Below the pieces are notes generated by a model. That model ran no database searches. It saw nothing but the letters and a program-made list of their open reading frames with translations, and was not told the origin of the DNA. DNA of 64,000 nt from Alphaproteobacteria bacterium (GTDB lineage Bacteria; Pseudomonadota; Alphaproteobacteria; Rhodobacterales; Rhodobacteraceae). Positions 1-8,148 of this stretch are shown here, piece by piece (positions within the stretch are counted from its first letter, which is position 1; the number at the start of each line of letters is the position of its first letter). Position numbers and translations under genes: made by a program. The stretch covers positions 52,646-116,645 of the forward strand of contig JAUHVR010000019.1 in NCBI GenBank assembly GCA_030424865.1, in the 5' to 3' direction.

Positions 1-2
1 CA

Positions 3-875
3 ACCAAGGCGGGATCGGTCGAGATGGTGACGACGCTGCCCTCGACCGGCAAGGATTGCCTCTGGCCGTCGAACATGGTCGCCGTCGAACTGGCACGAAA
101 CTCGGGCCGGACGGTTCTGGGCGACGAGACGATCTTCAACTCGCCAATTGTGTTCTACGCCTGGTCCGACGTGGCCGATGCGCTGACCAAGGCGGGGGCC
201 GTGAAGCAGCGACCGGACGGTTTCCTGGCTGCGGACGTGTCCAAGATCGGCGAGCTGATCGCAGGTGGTGCGCGTTGGCAAGAGGATCTGGGTGTGAACG
301 TCTATGGGCCGTTCAAGGTCTTTTCGACCCACCCGGCCAAGTCGAACTCGGGCAACATCTGGTCGGGGCTCCTGGCCACGGTGTTCAACGATGGCGCGCC
401 TCCGGCGGAAAGCGACATGGGCGTCGTGCTGCCGAAGGTGACGGCCTATTTCGAGGCGATGGGGCATATGGAGGCAAGCTCGGGTGACATCTTCGAGAAC
501 TTCCTGAAGCAGGGCATGGGGTCGCGTCCGATCATCGTGGGATATGAGAACCAGATGGTCGAGTTTCTGGGCGAGAACGCGAATTACGCCGAGCTGATCC
601 AGGATCGGATCCGGGTGATCTATCCCGAACCGACGATCTTTGCCTCGCATCCGCTGATTGCCCTGACGTCGACCTGCAAACGCCTGCAAGAGGCCCTGGC
701 GGACCCGGATCTTCAGGACATAGCCTGGTCGGATCATGGCTTTCGAACCGGCCTGATCGGGGTCGAGAACGATCCCGGCGCCATCACGGGCGCCAAACTG
801 CCGGAAACCGTCTCGTTGGTCGTCCCGATGCCAGCGGCCGCCGTCATGGAAGACATCATTCAGGCCGTGCGCTGA
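3..875 (+). CDS. Extracellular solute-binding protein, C-terminal part (5' end outside window)
   Basis: The frame is already open at the first bases and runs 290 codons to a TGA, so the true start lies upstream of the window. An internal ATG at 24 is not a convincing start. The visible part (STHPAKSNSGNIWSG, then IIVGYENQMVEF) resembles the ligand-binding lobes of a periplasmic type-2 solute-binding protein, in which a Ser/Asn/Gly-rich loop often binds an oxyanion or small ligand. No transmembrane segment is visible. The ligand and any partner transporter genes cannot be told from here. It ends just before a cluster of hairpins and faces the UPF0114 gene. Confidence 0.6.
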   Translation, partial: TKAGSVEMVTTLPSTGKDCLWPSNMVAVELARNSGRTVLGDETIFNSPIVFYAWSDVADALTKAGAVKQRPDGFLAADVSKIGELIAGGARWQEDLGVNVYGPFKVFSTHPAKSNSGNIWSGLLATVFNDGAPPAESDMGVVLPKVTAYFEAMGHMEASSGDIFENFLKQGMGSRPIIVGYENQMVEFLGENANYAELIQDRIRVIYPEPTIFASHPLIALTSTCKRLQEALADPDLQDIAWSDHGFRTGLIGVENDPGAITGAKLPETVSLVVPMPAAAVMEDIIQAVR

Positions 876-880
876 GGCCA

Positions 881-949
881 CCAAATTCCGGCACGGAATT
901 TGGGACGGAAAACGCAGTTTTCCGCTCCGGAATTCGTACCGAATTCCGG
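881..949. repeat. Three tandem perfect hairpins between convergent genes
   Basis: Three perfect inverted repeats sit almost end to end. The first is CCAAATTCCG, loop GCA, and its complement (881-903). The second is CGGAAAAC, loop GCA, and its complement (906-924). The third is CCGGAATTCG, loop TAC, and its complement (927-949). All three arms share an AATTCCG or TTTCCG core. They fill the gap between two converging stop codons. No T-tract follows, so a Rho-independent terminator is not the obvious reading. An RNA-stabilising or mobile palindromic repeat is possible. Confidence 0.75.
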
Positions 950-955
950 TTTCCC

Positions 956-1501
956 TCAGCCAGCCTTCTGCGCTTTGGCCCGGGACATCAGCCAGTCCAT
1001 CAAGGCCATCAGCACACCGGACAGAACAAAGACCATGTGGATGATCACCAGCCACATCAGCTCACGATCCCCAAAGACCTTGTCCGCGTCAGACTGACCG
1101 ATCTCCATGAACCTCTTCAGCAGGTGGATACCGGAAATCGCGATGATCGAGGCGATCAGTTTCATCTTGAGACCACCAAAATCCACGGTGCCCATCCAGG
1201 CCGCGCGGTCATGGGTCTCGCCAATGTCAAGCTTGCTTACAAAGTTCTCGTAGCCCGAGAACAGTACGATCACCAACAGGTTCGCCGCCAAGGTCAGGTC
1301 GATCAGCGTCAGAACCGCCAGGATCGACTTGTCCGCACTGATCGTCAGGATCTGCGGCATGTAATAGGCCAGCTCGCGCAGGAACACGACCACCAGCAGC
1401 GCCAAAGACACCGACAGTCCTAGGTACATCGGCGCCATCATCCAACGTGAGGCAAAGAGCGTGCGTTCGAAACGGCTTTCAATCGAGGTTTTCTGGGTCA
1501 T
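956..1501 (-). CDS. UPF0114 (YqhA-like) inner-membrane protein
   Basis: This is a 181-residue membrane protein with about four hydrophobic segments (for example YLGLSVSLALLVVVFL and LWLVIIHMVFVLSGVLMAL). The N-terminal ESRFERTLFASRW and the central GGLKMKLIASIIAISGIHLLK resemble the UPF0114/YqhA family, which is typically about 160-180 residues. The ATG at 1501 is chosen because residues encoded further upstream run into the rpsD terminator and look non-coding. No biochemical role is established for the family. It is convergent with the solute-binding gene and lies downstream of rpsD on the same strand, separated by a terminator. Confidence 0.8.
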   Translation of the reverse strand: MTQKTSIESRFERTLFASRWMMAPMYLGLSVSLALLVVVFLRELAYYMPQILTISADKSILAVLTLIDLTLAANLLVIVLFSGYENFVSKLDIGETHDRAAWMGTVDFGGLKMKLIASIIAISGIHLLKRFMEIGQSDADKVFGDRELMWLVIIHMVFVLSGVLMALMDWLMSRAKAQKAG

Positions 1502-1574
1502 GCCCGGTCTTTGCCGCGCTGCGGCGGCAAGGTCAATTTCTTTCCGCAGTTTCTGTCCTTGGTGACGCACCCAA

Positions 1575-1604
1575 CAAAAAAGGGCCGCGCATGGCGCAGC
1601 CCCC
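1575..1604 (-). terminator. Rho-independent terminator of rpsD
   Basis: Read on the minus strand, a GC-rich stem (GGGCTGCGCC / GGCGCGGCCC with minor mismatches, loop ATGC) is followed directly by six T residues. It lies about 25 bases beyond the rpsD stop codon. Confidence 0.75.
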
Positions 1605-1628
1605 TTGCAAGTCCCGCTCTGGAACAGC

Positions 1629-2249
1629 TTAGTTCTGAGCGTAGTATTCGATGACCAGGTTCGGTTCCATGACAACCGGATAAGGCACATCGCCCAGACC
1701 CGGGGTGCGCACGAAGGTCGCGGTCATTTTCGAGTGGTCAGCTTCGACGTAATCCGGAACGTCACGCTCGGCCAGCTGAACAGCTTCCAGCAGGACGGCC
1801 AGTTGCTTGGACTTCTCGCGCACCTCGATCACGTCGCCTTCCTTGACGCGGTACGAGGGGATGTTCACGCGCTTGCCGTTGACCAAGACATGGCCGTGGT
1901 TCACGAACTGACGGGCTGCGAACATGGTGGCAACGAACTTGGCACGGTACACAACCGCGTCCAGGCGGCGCTCCAGCAGGCCGATCAGGTTTTCGCCGGT
2001 GTCACCTTTGACACGCTCGGCTTCACCATAGATGCGGCGGAACTGCTTTTCGGTCAGGTCGCCGTAGTAGCCTTTGAGCTTCTGCTTGGCGCGCAGCTGC
2101 AGACCAAAGTCCGACATCTTGCCCTTGCGGCGCTGGCCATGCTGGCCGGGGCCATATTCGCGACGGTTGACCGGGGATTTCGGACGACCCCAGATGTTTT
2201 CGCCCATCCGGCGGTCGATTTTGTACTTGGCAGACGTGCGTTTGGTCAC
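1629..2249 (-). CDS. rpsD: 30S ribosomal protein S4
   Basis: This 206-residue protein is the primary 16S-binding protein S4, which nucleates 30S assembly. The N-terminal [21 protein letters not shown] and the S4 RNA-binding domain ([39 protein letters not shown]) are diagnostic. Length matches alphaproteobacterial S4. It is a single-gene unit here, with its own promoter-like sequence (2356-2383) and terminator (1575-1604), rather than lying in the alpha operon with rpoA as in E. coli. A leader of roughly 100 bases precedes it. Autogenous control by S4 is known in other bacteria, but no recognised S4 leader fold was confirmed here. Confidence 0.98.
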   Translation of the reverse strand: MTKRTSAKYKIDRRMGENIWGRPKSPVNRREYGPGQHGQRRKGKMSDFGLQLRAKQKLKGYYGDLTEKQFRRIYGEAERVKGDTGENLIGLLERRLDAVVYRAKFVATMFAARQFVNHGHVLVNGKRVNIPSYRVKEGDVIEVREKSKQLAVLLEAVQLAERDVPDYVEADHSKMTATFVRTPGLGDVPYPVVMEPNLVIEYYAQN

Positions 2250-2355
2250 GGCTGATCTCCTTCGTTCAGGTTTCGAAGGGCGTTGTCCTCTTCCCGGTTA
2301 TTGCCGGAATGACAGGAATCCCCTTGCGGGGGCCACCAACACCAATGAAAGCGCG

Positions 2356-2383
2356 CTTATAAACAAGCGCCGGGTACTGTCAA
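2356..2383 (-). promoter_or_regulatory. Sigma-70-type promoter of rpsD
   Basis: On the minus strand TTGACA is followed after 16 bases by TATAAG, a near-consensus housekeeping promoter placed about 107 bases upstream of the rpsD start codon. This is inferred from sequence only. Confidence 0.7.
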
Positions 2384-2487
2384 GCGCCGTCAGCCGGATC
2401 GCTAAAATTGGAACAAAACAGGAAAATTTAACCTCTGGTTAAGCCTTGTGGCGCAATTGTGATCCTGCCCTGAGACAGGAGGCGACC

Positions 2488-3306
2488 ATGCCCCAGCCCA
2501 TTGATTTGAGCAATTTCAACATCCTCGCAGCAGCGGTCGCGCGGCGGGATGCGGACATCGTCCAAATGGCATCGGACGCAATTCAGGACTGGCGCGTCGC
2601 TCTTGCCTATCAACCGATCGTAAATGCCCGAAACGGTGACGTCGGCTTCTACGAAGGACTTGCACGCGTGCTGGAACCCAATGGGCGCATCATTCCTGCG
2701 GGTGACTTCATCACCGCCATCGAGGAAACCCAGGTCGGGCGCCAACTCGACTGCCGCGCACTTCAGCTTGGCCTGGAGGCCCTGCACCAGGTGCCGGGGC
2801 TCCGTTTGGCTGTGAACATGTCCGCCAGATCCATTGGCCACCCGGAATGGACCAGGTTGCTGGACGACGCGACACGCCAGGATGACACGGTGGCCGAACG
2901 GCTGATTCTGGAAATCACCGAAAGCTCGGCCATGACCGTGCCCGAACTTGTCGCGCAATTCATGACAACCTGGCGCGCAAAGGGCGTGTCATTTGCGCTC
3001 GACGATTTCGGCGCGGGGCAGACGGCGTTTCGGTATTTCAAGCAGTTTCAATTCGACATTCTCAAGATCGACGGGCAGTTCAGCCGGAACATCGCGCATG
3101 ACCCCGACAATCAGGTGATCACCAAGGCCCTGCTCAGCATCGCAGGGCATTTCGACATGATCTCGGTCGCCGAGCACGTCGAAACCGAAGCAGATGCCGC
3201 GATGCTGCAATCGCTGGGTGCTGGGTACCTGCAGGGGTATCATTTAGGCGCCCCCGTCCTGAATCCCGTCTGGACGGATCAATATGACGCATCCCAGACG
3301 GGCTGA
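2488..3306 (+). CDS. EAL-domain protein, probable cyclic-di-GMP phosphodiesterase
   Basis: This 272-residue protein consists of an EAL domain with no GGDEF, PAS or receiver partner. The signature Glu sits in an EGL variant (YEGLARV). The other metal and catalytic positions appear present: NMSA, ILEITES, LDDFGAGQ, LKIDG, EHVET and YLQGYHLG. It should therefore be able to hydrolyse c-di-GMP, which is inference. There is no signal peptide or membrane segment, so it is cytoplasmic. The ATG at 2488 is preceded by AGGAGG at the right distance, and the open frame further upstream is ignored. A PilZ protein is encoded at 11.8 kb, so c-di-GMP signalling is used by this cell. Confidence 0.9.
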   Translation: MPQPIDLSNFNILAAAVARRDADIVQMASDAIQDWRVALAYQPIVNARNGDVGFYEGLARVLEPNGRIIPAGDFITAIEETQVGRQLDCRALQLGLEALHQVPGLRLAVNMSARSIGHPEWTRLLDDATRQDDTVAERLILEITESSAMTVPELVAQFMTTWRAKGVSFALDDFGAGQTAFRYFKQFQFDILKIDGQFSRNIAHDPDNQVITKALLSIAGHFDMISVAEHVETEADAAMLQSLGAGYLQGYHLGAPVLNPVWTDQYDASQTG

Positions 3307-3454
3307 TACCGCCAACTGAGACACCCTGTCAGATGCCGCACCGCCGCATTTTCGCATAATGACGCAGCGTAATTGCGGGAATCGGAAGCTGCTTGCATCC
3401 GCAGAATGCCAAGCGATACTCGCACCAAGTCAATCTGGTGGAGGACACTAAACC

Positions 3455-4630
3455 ATGACGAATGTAGTGATCGCATCGGCGGCCCGGACGGCTGTCGGCA
3501 GCTTTGGCGGCTCGTTTGCCACAACCCCCGCGCACGATCTGGGCGCTGCCGTGCTGCAAGCACTGGTCGAGCGTGCCGGTATCGAAAAGGCCGACGTCTC
3601 GGAGACCATCCTGGGCCAGGTGCTGACCGCGGCACAGGGCCAGAACCCGGCGCGTCAGGCACACGTGAATGCCGGCCTGCCGCTGGAAAGCGCGGCCTGG
3701 AGCATCAACCAGGTCTGTGGCTCGGGCCTGCGCGCCGTCGCGCTTGGCGCCCAGCACATCCAGTTGGGTGACGCCTCGGTTGTCGCCGCGGGTGGCCAGG
3801 AGAACATGACGCTCAGCCCCCATGCCGCGCACCTGCGTGCCGGCCACAAGATGGGCGACCTCAAGTACATCGACACCATGATCCGCGACGGTCTGTGGGA
3901 TGCCTTCAACGGTTACCACATGGGCCAGACGGCGGAAAACGTCGCGGACCAGTGGCAGATCACCCGCGAGATGCAGGACGAATTTGCCGTTGCCTCGCAG
4001 AACAAGGCCGAGGCCGCGCAGAAGGCTGGCAAGTTCGACGACGAGATAGTCCCCTTCACCGTCAAGCACCGCAAGGGCGACATCGTTGTCGACAAGGATG
4101 AATACATCCGCCACGGCGCAACCATCGAAGCCATGCAGAAACTGCGCCCCGCCTTCACCAAAGAGGGTTCGGTCACCGCAGCCAACGCCTCGGGCCTGAA
4201 CGACGGCGCGGCCGGCGCCCTGCTGATGAGCGCCGATGAGGCCGAAAAGCGCGGCATCGAGCCGCTGGCCCGCATCGCATCCTACGCAACCGCCGGTCTG
4301 GACCCGTCGATCATGGGCGTCGGCCCGATCTACGCCTCGCGCAAAGCGCTGGAAAAGGCAGGCTGGAAAGCCGAGGACCTGGACCTGGTCGAGGCAAACG
4401 AAGCCTTTGCCGCACAGGCCTGTGCTGTGAACAAGGACATGGGCTGGGATCCGGCCATCGTGAACGTGAACGGCGGCGCCATCGCCATCGGTCACCCGAT
4501 CGGCGCATCGGGCGCCCGTGTCCTGAACACGTTGCTGTTCGAGATGAAACGCCGCAACGCCAAAAAGGGTCTGGCGACCCTCTGCATCGGCGGCGGCATG
4601 GGCGTGGCCATGTGCCTCGAGCGTCCGTAA
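3455..4630 (+). CDS. phaA: Acetyl-CoA acetyltransferase (beta-ketothiolase)
   Basis: Condenses two acetyl-CoA into acetoacetyl-CoA, the first step of polyhydroxybutyrate synthesis, and can run in reverse in degradation. It has 391 residues, the standard thiolase length. The nucleophilic Cys is C88 in NQVCGSG, the [14 protein letters not shown] loop carries H347, and C377 in CIGGGMG completes the catalytic set. The ATG at 3455 follows GGAGGA. A hairpin terminator follows at 4640, then phaB in the same direction, the typical alphaproteobacterial phaAB arrangement. A synthase gene (phaC) is not in the window. Confidence 0.95.
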   Translation: MTNVVIASAARTAVGSFGGSFATTPAHDLGAAVLQALVERAGIEKADVSETILGQVLTAAQGQNPARQAHVNAGLPLESAAWSINQVCGSGLRAVALGAQHIQLGDASVVAAGGQENMTLSPHAAHLRAGHKMGDLKYIDTMIRDGLWDAFNGYHMGQTAENVADQWQITREMQDEFAVASQNKAEAAQKAGKFDDEIVPFTVKHRKGDIVVDKDEYIRHGATIEAMQKLRPAFTKEGSVTAANASGLNDGAAGALLMSADEAEKRGIEPLARIASYATAGLDPSIMGVGPIYASRKALEKAGWKAEDLDLVEANEAFAAQACAVNKDMGWDPAIVNVNGGAIAIGHPIGASGARVLNTLLFEMKRRNAKKGLATLCIGGGMGVAMCLERP

Positions 4631-4639
4631 CCAATTGGA

Positions 4640-4666
4640 AAGGGGCGCCAATGGGCGCCCCTTTTT
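4640..4666 (+). terminator. Rho-independent terminator after phaA
   Basis: AAGGGGCGCC and GGCGCCCCTT form a stem around an AATG-type loop and are followed by a T-run. It lies 10 bases beyond the phaA stop, so phaB at 4801 probably also has its own promoter or depends on read-through. Confidence 0.8.
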
Positions 4667-4800
4667 GCTTCAGGGGGGCCGGTCGCGCACAAGAACTCAG
4701 AACCTGCGACCGTTTAACGCGAAGTAATTTTGTTGCTCGTTCCAAGGCTGAATGATAACAAAATTTCAAACAATTTCTTGCCAAACTGGAGGACACCATA

Positions 4801-5526
4801 ATGGCACGCACAGCACTCGTTACCGGCGGCAGCCGCGGCATCGGCGAAGCAATTTCCAAAGCTCTGAAGGCCGAAGGCTACAACGTCGCCGCGACCTACG
4901 CCGGCAACGACGAGAAGGCCGCCGCCTTCACCGAAGCCACCGGCATCAAGACCTACAAGTGGGACGTCGCAGACTATGACGCGTCCGAGGCGGGCATCGC
5001 ACAGGTCGAAGCGGACCTGGGCCCGGTTGACGTGGTTGTCGCCAACGCTGGCATCACCTGGGACGGCTTCTTTCACAAGATGACGCCCGAGCAGTGGAAC
5101 AAGGTCATCGCGACCAACCTGACCGGCGTGTTCAACACCGTTCGCCCCGTGTGGCCCGGCATGCGCGAGCGCAAGTTCGGCCGCGTCATCGTGATCAGCT
5201 CGATCAACGGTCAGAAAGGCCAGGCGGGCCAGGTGAACTATGCCGCGACCAAGGCGGGCGACCTGGGCATCGTGAAATCGCTGGCCCAGGAAGGCGCGCG
5301 CGCCGGCATCACTGCCAACGCGATCTGCCCGGGCTACATCGGCACCGAAATGGTCCGTGCGATCCCCGAGAATGTCCTGAACGAAAAAATCATCCCGCAG
5401 ATCCCGGCAGGCCGCCTGGGCGAGCCGGAAGAGATCGCACGTTGCGTGACCTTCCTGGCCTCGGACGACGCGGGCTTTATCAACGGCTCGACCATCTCGG
5501 CAAACGGCGCGCAGTTCTTCGTCTAA
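4801..5526 (+). CDS. phaB: Acetoacetyl-CoA reductase
   Basis: This 241-residue NADPH-dependent short-chain dehydrogenase reduces acetoacetyl-CoA to (R)-3-hydroxybutyryl-CoA for polyhydroxybutyrate. The cofactor motif TGGSRGIG (residues 8-15), NAG at 82-84 and the catalytic S134, Y147 and K151 (SSINGQKG, NYAATKAG) are all present. The C-terminus NGSTISANGAQFFV is typical of PhaB. The ATG at 4801 has GGAGGA upstream. The roughly 170 bases separating it from phaA contain the phaA terminator and an AT-rich stretch that may hold a separate promoter. Confidence 0.95.
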   Translation: MARTALVTGGSRGIGEAISKALKAEGYNVAATYAGNDEKAAAFTEATGIKTYKWDVADYDASEAGIAQVEADLGPVDVVVANAGITWDGFFHKMTPEQWNKVIATNLTGVFNTVRPVWPGMRERKFGRVIVISSINGQKGQAGQVNYAATKAGDLGIVKSLAQEGARAGITANAICPGYIGTEMVRAIPENVLNEKIIPQIPAGRLGEPEEIARCVTFLASDDAGFINGSTISANGAQFFV

Positions 5527-5550
5527 CGCGCCCTCGTCAGACAATAAAAA

Positions 5551-5588
5551 CGCCCCCGGAGCCAGCAGGTTCGGGGGCGTTTCTTTTT
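5551..5588 (+). terminator. Rho-independent terminator after phaB
   Basis: CGCCCCCGGA pairs with the downstream TTCGGGGGCG across a 12-base loop, followed by TTTCTTTTT. It lies 25 bases after the phaB stop codon. Confidence 0.8.
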
Positions 5589-5623
5589 CACGCAGTCAAG
5601 GTCGTCGGGCAGGGCCTGCGGCC

Positions 5624-5740
5624 TTATCCCCTGCGTGCGGGACGGAAGAACCGAAAGAGTTCAGCAAAGGCTTCGCTGCGGGCGGCATGTGCGGCCCGAT
5701 AGGCGTCACGGGTGCGGGCGTTGGGTGTGGTCTCGATCAT
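5624..5740 (-). CDS. Small basic 38-residue protein, divergent from LysR gene
   Basis: This short frame begins with ATG at 5740 after a Shine-Dalgarno-like AGAGGATA and ends at TAA. The product is rich in Arg and Ala (core residues TRDAYRAAHAARSEAFAELF, then RFFRPARRG), and would form one amphipathic helix with a basic tail. There is no membrane segment and no family I can name with certainty. Its divergent position to the LysR-type gene, with inverted repeats between them, suggests that it is real and co-regulated. Function unknown. Reality rests on the ribosome binding site, codon-like composition and context. Confidence 0.5.
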   Translation of the reverse strand: MIETTPNARTRDAYRAAHAARSEAFAELFRFFRPARRG

Positions 5741-5757
5741 GGCGGTATCCTCTGGGA

Positions 5758-5775
5758 TCAGTAATTTCTAACTGA
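5758..5775. promoter_or_regulatory. Second operator-like half-site pair (TCAGT-N8-ACTGA)
   Basis: TCAGT and ACTGA are separated by 8 bases close to the start of the 38-residue ORF. The same half-sites occur in the longer repeat at 5826-5850, so both could be bound by the same LysR regulator. Inferred only. Confidence 0.35.
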
Positions 5776-5825
5776 CCCCAATATGATCCAAGCAAACAAA
5801 ACCGACAAACGAGACTTTCGCGGCC

Positions 5826-5850
5826 TTCAGTTAAGTTGTATTTAACTGAA
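5826..5850. promoter_or_regulatory. Perfect inverted repeat abutting the LysR start codon (likely autoregulatory operator)
   Basis: TTCAGTTAA and TTAACTGAA flank a 7-base spacer and end one base before the LysR ATG. It contains the T-N11-A type core expected for LysR regulators. Its position would let the bound protein block its own transcription or translation start. Confidence 0.65.
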
Positions 5851-5851
5851 T

Positions 5852-6787
5852 ATGTCCGAACGCCTGCCTCCGCTGACCGCCCTGCGCGCTTTCGAAGCCG
5901 CCGCCCGACACATGTCCTTTGCCCGGGCCGCCGACGAGTTGTCGGTGACGCCCGCCGCATTGAGCTTCCAGATCAAATCGCTGGAAGAGCATCTTGGCCA
6001 ACCGGTGTTTCGCCGCCTCAACCGCGCCGTGGAACTGACAGAGGCCGGGGCCGCACTGGCTCCGGGCGTGCAAGAGGGGTTTGAACAGCTCACCGCCGCA
6101 TGGCGCGCCACGCGGCGCCTGCAGGACCACAACAAGCTTACAGTCACGGCGGGTCCGGCCGTGACGTCGCTTTGGCTGGCACCCCGGCTTTACGCGTTTG
6201 CGCAGGCCCATCCCGATATCGATCTCAATCTCTCGGCCACGCTTCGCACGCTGGATTTTGTCCGGGACGACGTCGATGTGGCCTTGCGCTTTGGCCATGG
6301 GGACGATGCGGGGTTGTTCTCGAAGGAGCTGTCGCCAGAATGGTTCAGCCCGATGATGACGCCCGCGCTGGCCGAAACCTTCAAGACGCCCGAAAGCCTG
6401 GTCGGCCAGCACCTGCTGGTCGACAACAGCACGGCCTTTCTGCGCCCTCATCGGGATTGGCATTCCTGGTTCGAGGCCTGCGGCATCGATCACACGCCCC
6501 CCGACACCATCAAGTTTTCGCAGGCCGACCACGCGATCAGCGCGGCCGTTGCGGGCGCGGGTGTCCTGCTGGGGCGGGTCAGCCTTTCGATGCGCTACCT
6601 GGCCGAAGGCCAATTGGTCGCGCCGTTTCCCGTCGCCTTGGGAACTCGTGCGCGTCTGCGGTTCATTTGTCAGAAAGGCCACGAAACGCGGCCGGCCACG
6701 GCCGCGTTGCTGTCATGGATCAGCAGTGAGTTTGAAAAACACGCCCACGTTCTGGAAGGGAAAGACCTTCACTTCCAGACGGGCTGA
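5852..6787 (+). CDS. LysR-family transcriptional regulator, GcvA-like
   Basis: This 311-residue protein has an N-terminal winged helix-turn-helix (LPPLTALRAFEAAARHMSFARAADELSVTPAALSFQIKSLEEHLG) that closely follows the GcvA subgroup. A LysR substrate-binding domain runs from about residue 90. The C-terminus lacks any extra domain. No ribosome binding site precedes the ATG at 5852, because the space is taken by the perfect repeat 5826-5850, so the message may be leaderless or the site may double as an operator. It is divergent from a 38-residue ORF, its most likely target besides itself. The effector is unknown. Confidence 0.9.
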   Translation: MSERLPPLTALRAFEAAARHMSFARAADELSVTPAALSFQIKSLEEHLGQPVFRRLNRAVELTEAGAALAPGVQEGFEQLTAAWRATRRLQDHNKLTVTAGPAVTSLWLAPRLYAFAQAHPDIDLNLSATLRTLDFVRDDVDVALRFGHGDDAGLFSKELSPEWFSPMMTPALAETFKTPESLVGQHLLVDNSTAFLRPHRDWHSWFEACGIDHTPPDTIKFSQADHAISAAVAGAGVLLGRVSLSMRYLAEGQLVAPFPVALGTRARLRFICQKGHETRPATAALLSWISSEFEKHAHVLEGKDLHFQTG

Positions 6788-6825
6788 CGGCTGCCTGAAC
6801 GGTGGCCGAAAGAAGGTGGCGCGTT

Positions 6826-6999
6826 TCAGACCGTCTCGGACGACAGTCTGTTGATCTCTTCCTTGAGCTTCAGTTTTTGTTTCTTCATGTCCGCGATGGT
6901 CAGATCGTCAACACTGGGCGCGCGTTGCGCCGCCTCGACAGCATCAGACAGGGTTTGGTGTTTCTTCTTCAGTTCCTCCAAATGCGAACTCAAGCTCAT
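6826..6999 (-). CDS. DUF465 (YdcH-like) small coiled-coil protein
   Basis: A 57-residue protein, MSLSSHLEELKKKHQTL to KLKEEINRL, with two short charged helices. It matches the DUF465/YdcH family of small cytoplasmic proteins, whose function is not settled. The ATG at 6999 has AGGAGG six bases upstream, which decides it over the nearby ATG at 7005. It stands alone between a LysR gene and a methyltransferase gene. Confidence 0.85.
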   Translation of the reverse strand: MSLSSHLEELKKKHQTLSDAVEAAQRAPSVDDLTIADMKKQKLKLKEEINRLSSETV

Positions 7000-7114
7000 A
7001 TGCATCCTCCTATCTTCTGTGTGCACTTCAGTGCAGCACATTCGCCTTCACTTGTCACGCTGCGGTCGCAGCATCCGGTGAACAATCGCTTAATGAGTGC
7101 AGGGAAGCGGAAAA

Positions 7115-7900
7115 TTATTTCGGAAATGTAAATTCCGCACCGTCGCGCAGCACGCCTGCGATCATCGGCGTATAGTCTTCGGCATCCTGCAGATGTTCAT
7201 CGCCTTGATGCAGAATCACCGGGGCGTGCAGGCGCAAGGGCGCTCGCCCCCCTTTCCGCCCCCGGACCAGAACCAGATGCGCGGCGCGTCCCTGGCGGGG
7301 CGCAAGCGGCAGCACCTCGAGCGAGCCAAGCGTTTCCGCCATGGGCGCAAGGACATCCGCCAGACGGTCGGCGCGTTGGATAAAGGTCACCGTCCCCCCC
7401 GGCCGGGCCCGACGCGAGGCCACCGCGACCCACTCGGCCAGGGGCGTTTCTCCGGCCAATCCCAGTTCTTTGCCGCGGTCATCCGCGCCAAGCCGCGCAC
7501 CGGCGTGAAAGTACGGCGGGTTTGCCATGACATGGTGAAATTGCTGGGCCGTCACCTCGGGGGGCAACTGCCGCAGGTCAGCGGCGTAGATCCGGGCGTC
7601 CAGATGGTTCTCTTGGGTGTTTCGCTGGGCAAGGGCGGCATAACCGGGCTGAAGCTCGACACCTGTCAAGACAAGTCCCGCCACGCGCGCGCCCAGGCAA
7701 CACAGTCCCGGCCCGCCGCCGCAGCCCAGTTCCAGAACGCGGTCACCGGCCTTCGCGGGAACCGAGGCCGCCAGAAACACGGGGTCGACGCCCGCGCGAT
7801 ATCCCACGCGCGGCTGCCGCAGCATCACCTTGCCGCCCAGAAAGGCATCGCGTGTCAGGTCAGCGTCCGAAAAGGGGTCACCCCTCAAGAGACACCCCAA
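7115..7900 (-). CDS. Class I SAM methyltransferase, TrmN6/HemK-like (tRNA1Val A37 N6 type)
   Basis: A Rossmann methyltransferase of up to 261 residues, with a SAM-binding VLELGCGGGPG motif and an NPPY catalytic motif (VMANPPYF). NPPY is shared by N6-adenine and glutamine methyltransferases. The overall layout, with DPVFLAASVPAK before the SAM loop, is that of the TrmN6 tRNA1(Val) adenine-37 group, so tRNA is the probable substrate. Start choice is unclear: in-frame TTG codons occur at 7900 and 7888 and no ATG fits. Either start overlaps the end of the upstream DUF2007 gene, suggesting translational coupling. Confidence 0.8.
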   Translation of the reverse strand: MGCLLRGDPFSDADLTRDAFLGGKVMLRQPRVGYRAGVDPVFLAASVPAKAGDRVLELGCGGGPGLCCLGARVAGLVLTGVELQPGYAALAQRNTQENHLDARIYAADLRQLPPEVTAQQFHHVMANPPYFHAGARLGADDRGKELGLAGETPLAEWVAVASRRARPGGTVTFIQRADRLADVLAPMAETLGSLEVLPLAPRQGRAAHLVLVRGRKGGRAPLRLHAPVILHQGDEHLQDAEDYTPMIAGVLRDGAEFTFPK

Positions 7901-8093
7901 AGTCCTGAAGGATCCGCCGCGCGCGCGGCAAATCGTCGGTCCGCACCATCAACCGGCGCGGCAATATGCCAATCGACCCCTCGAGGACGCTCATATTTAC
8001 GTCCAATTCAAAGCTGTCTATACCCTGATCCTCAAGAAGGGATCGGGCCAGTGGGATGACCGTGATATCGGTTGTGCGCAAGAGCTCTTCCAT
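7878..8093 (-). CDS. DUF2007 domain protein
   Basis: A 71-residue protein beginning MEELLRTTDITVIPLARSLLEDQGI and ending in MVRTDDLPRARRILQDFG. This matches the DUF2007 fold, a putative signal-transducing domain also found as a C-terminal appendage of other proteins. The downstream methyltransferase start overlaps its end by 11-23 bases, so the two are one operon. It is divergent from the polyprenyl synthase, with about 55 bases between the starts. Confidence 0.85.
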   Translation of the reverse strand: MEELLRTTDITVIPLARSLLEDQGIDSFELDVNMSVLEGSIGILPRRLMVRTDDLPRARRILQDFGVSLEG

Positions 8094-8148
8094 GGTGGGG
8101 ATGTAAGGACAAGGCAGGCCGATTGTCGAGCCTTGTGACGGGAGCGTG

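Noticed and set aside
3307..3454. PhaR-type operator (CTGC-N3-GCAG) before phaA
   Set aside because: CTGC and GCAG occur near 3390-3405 but with the wrong spacing, so a regulatory site could not be supported.
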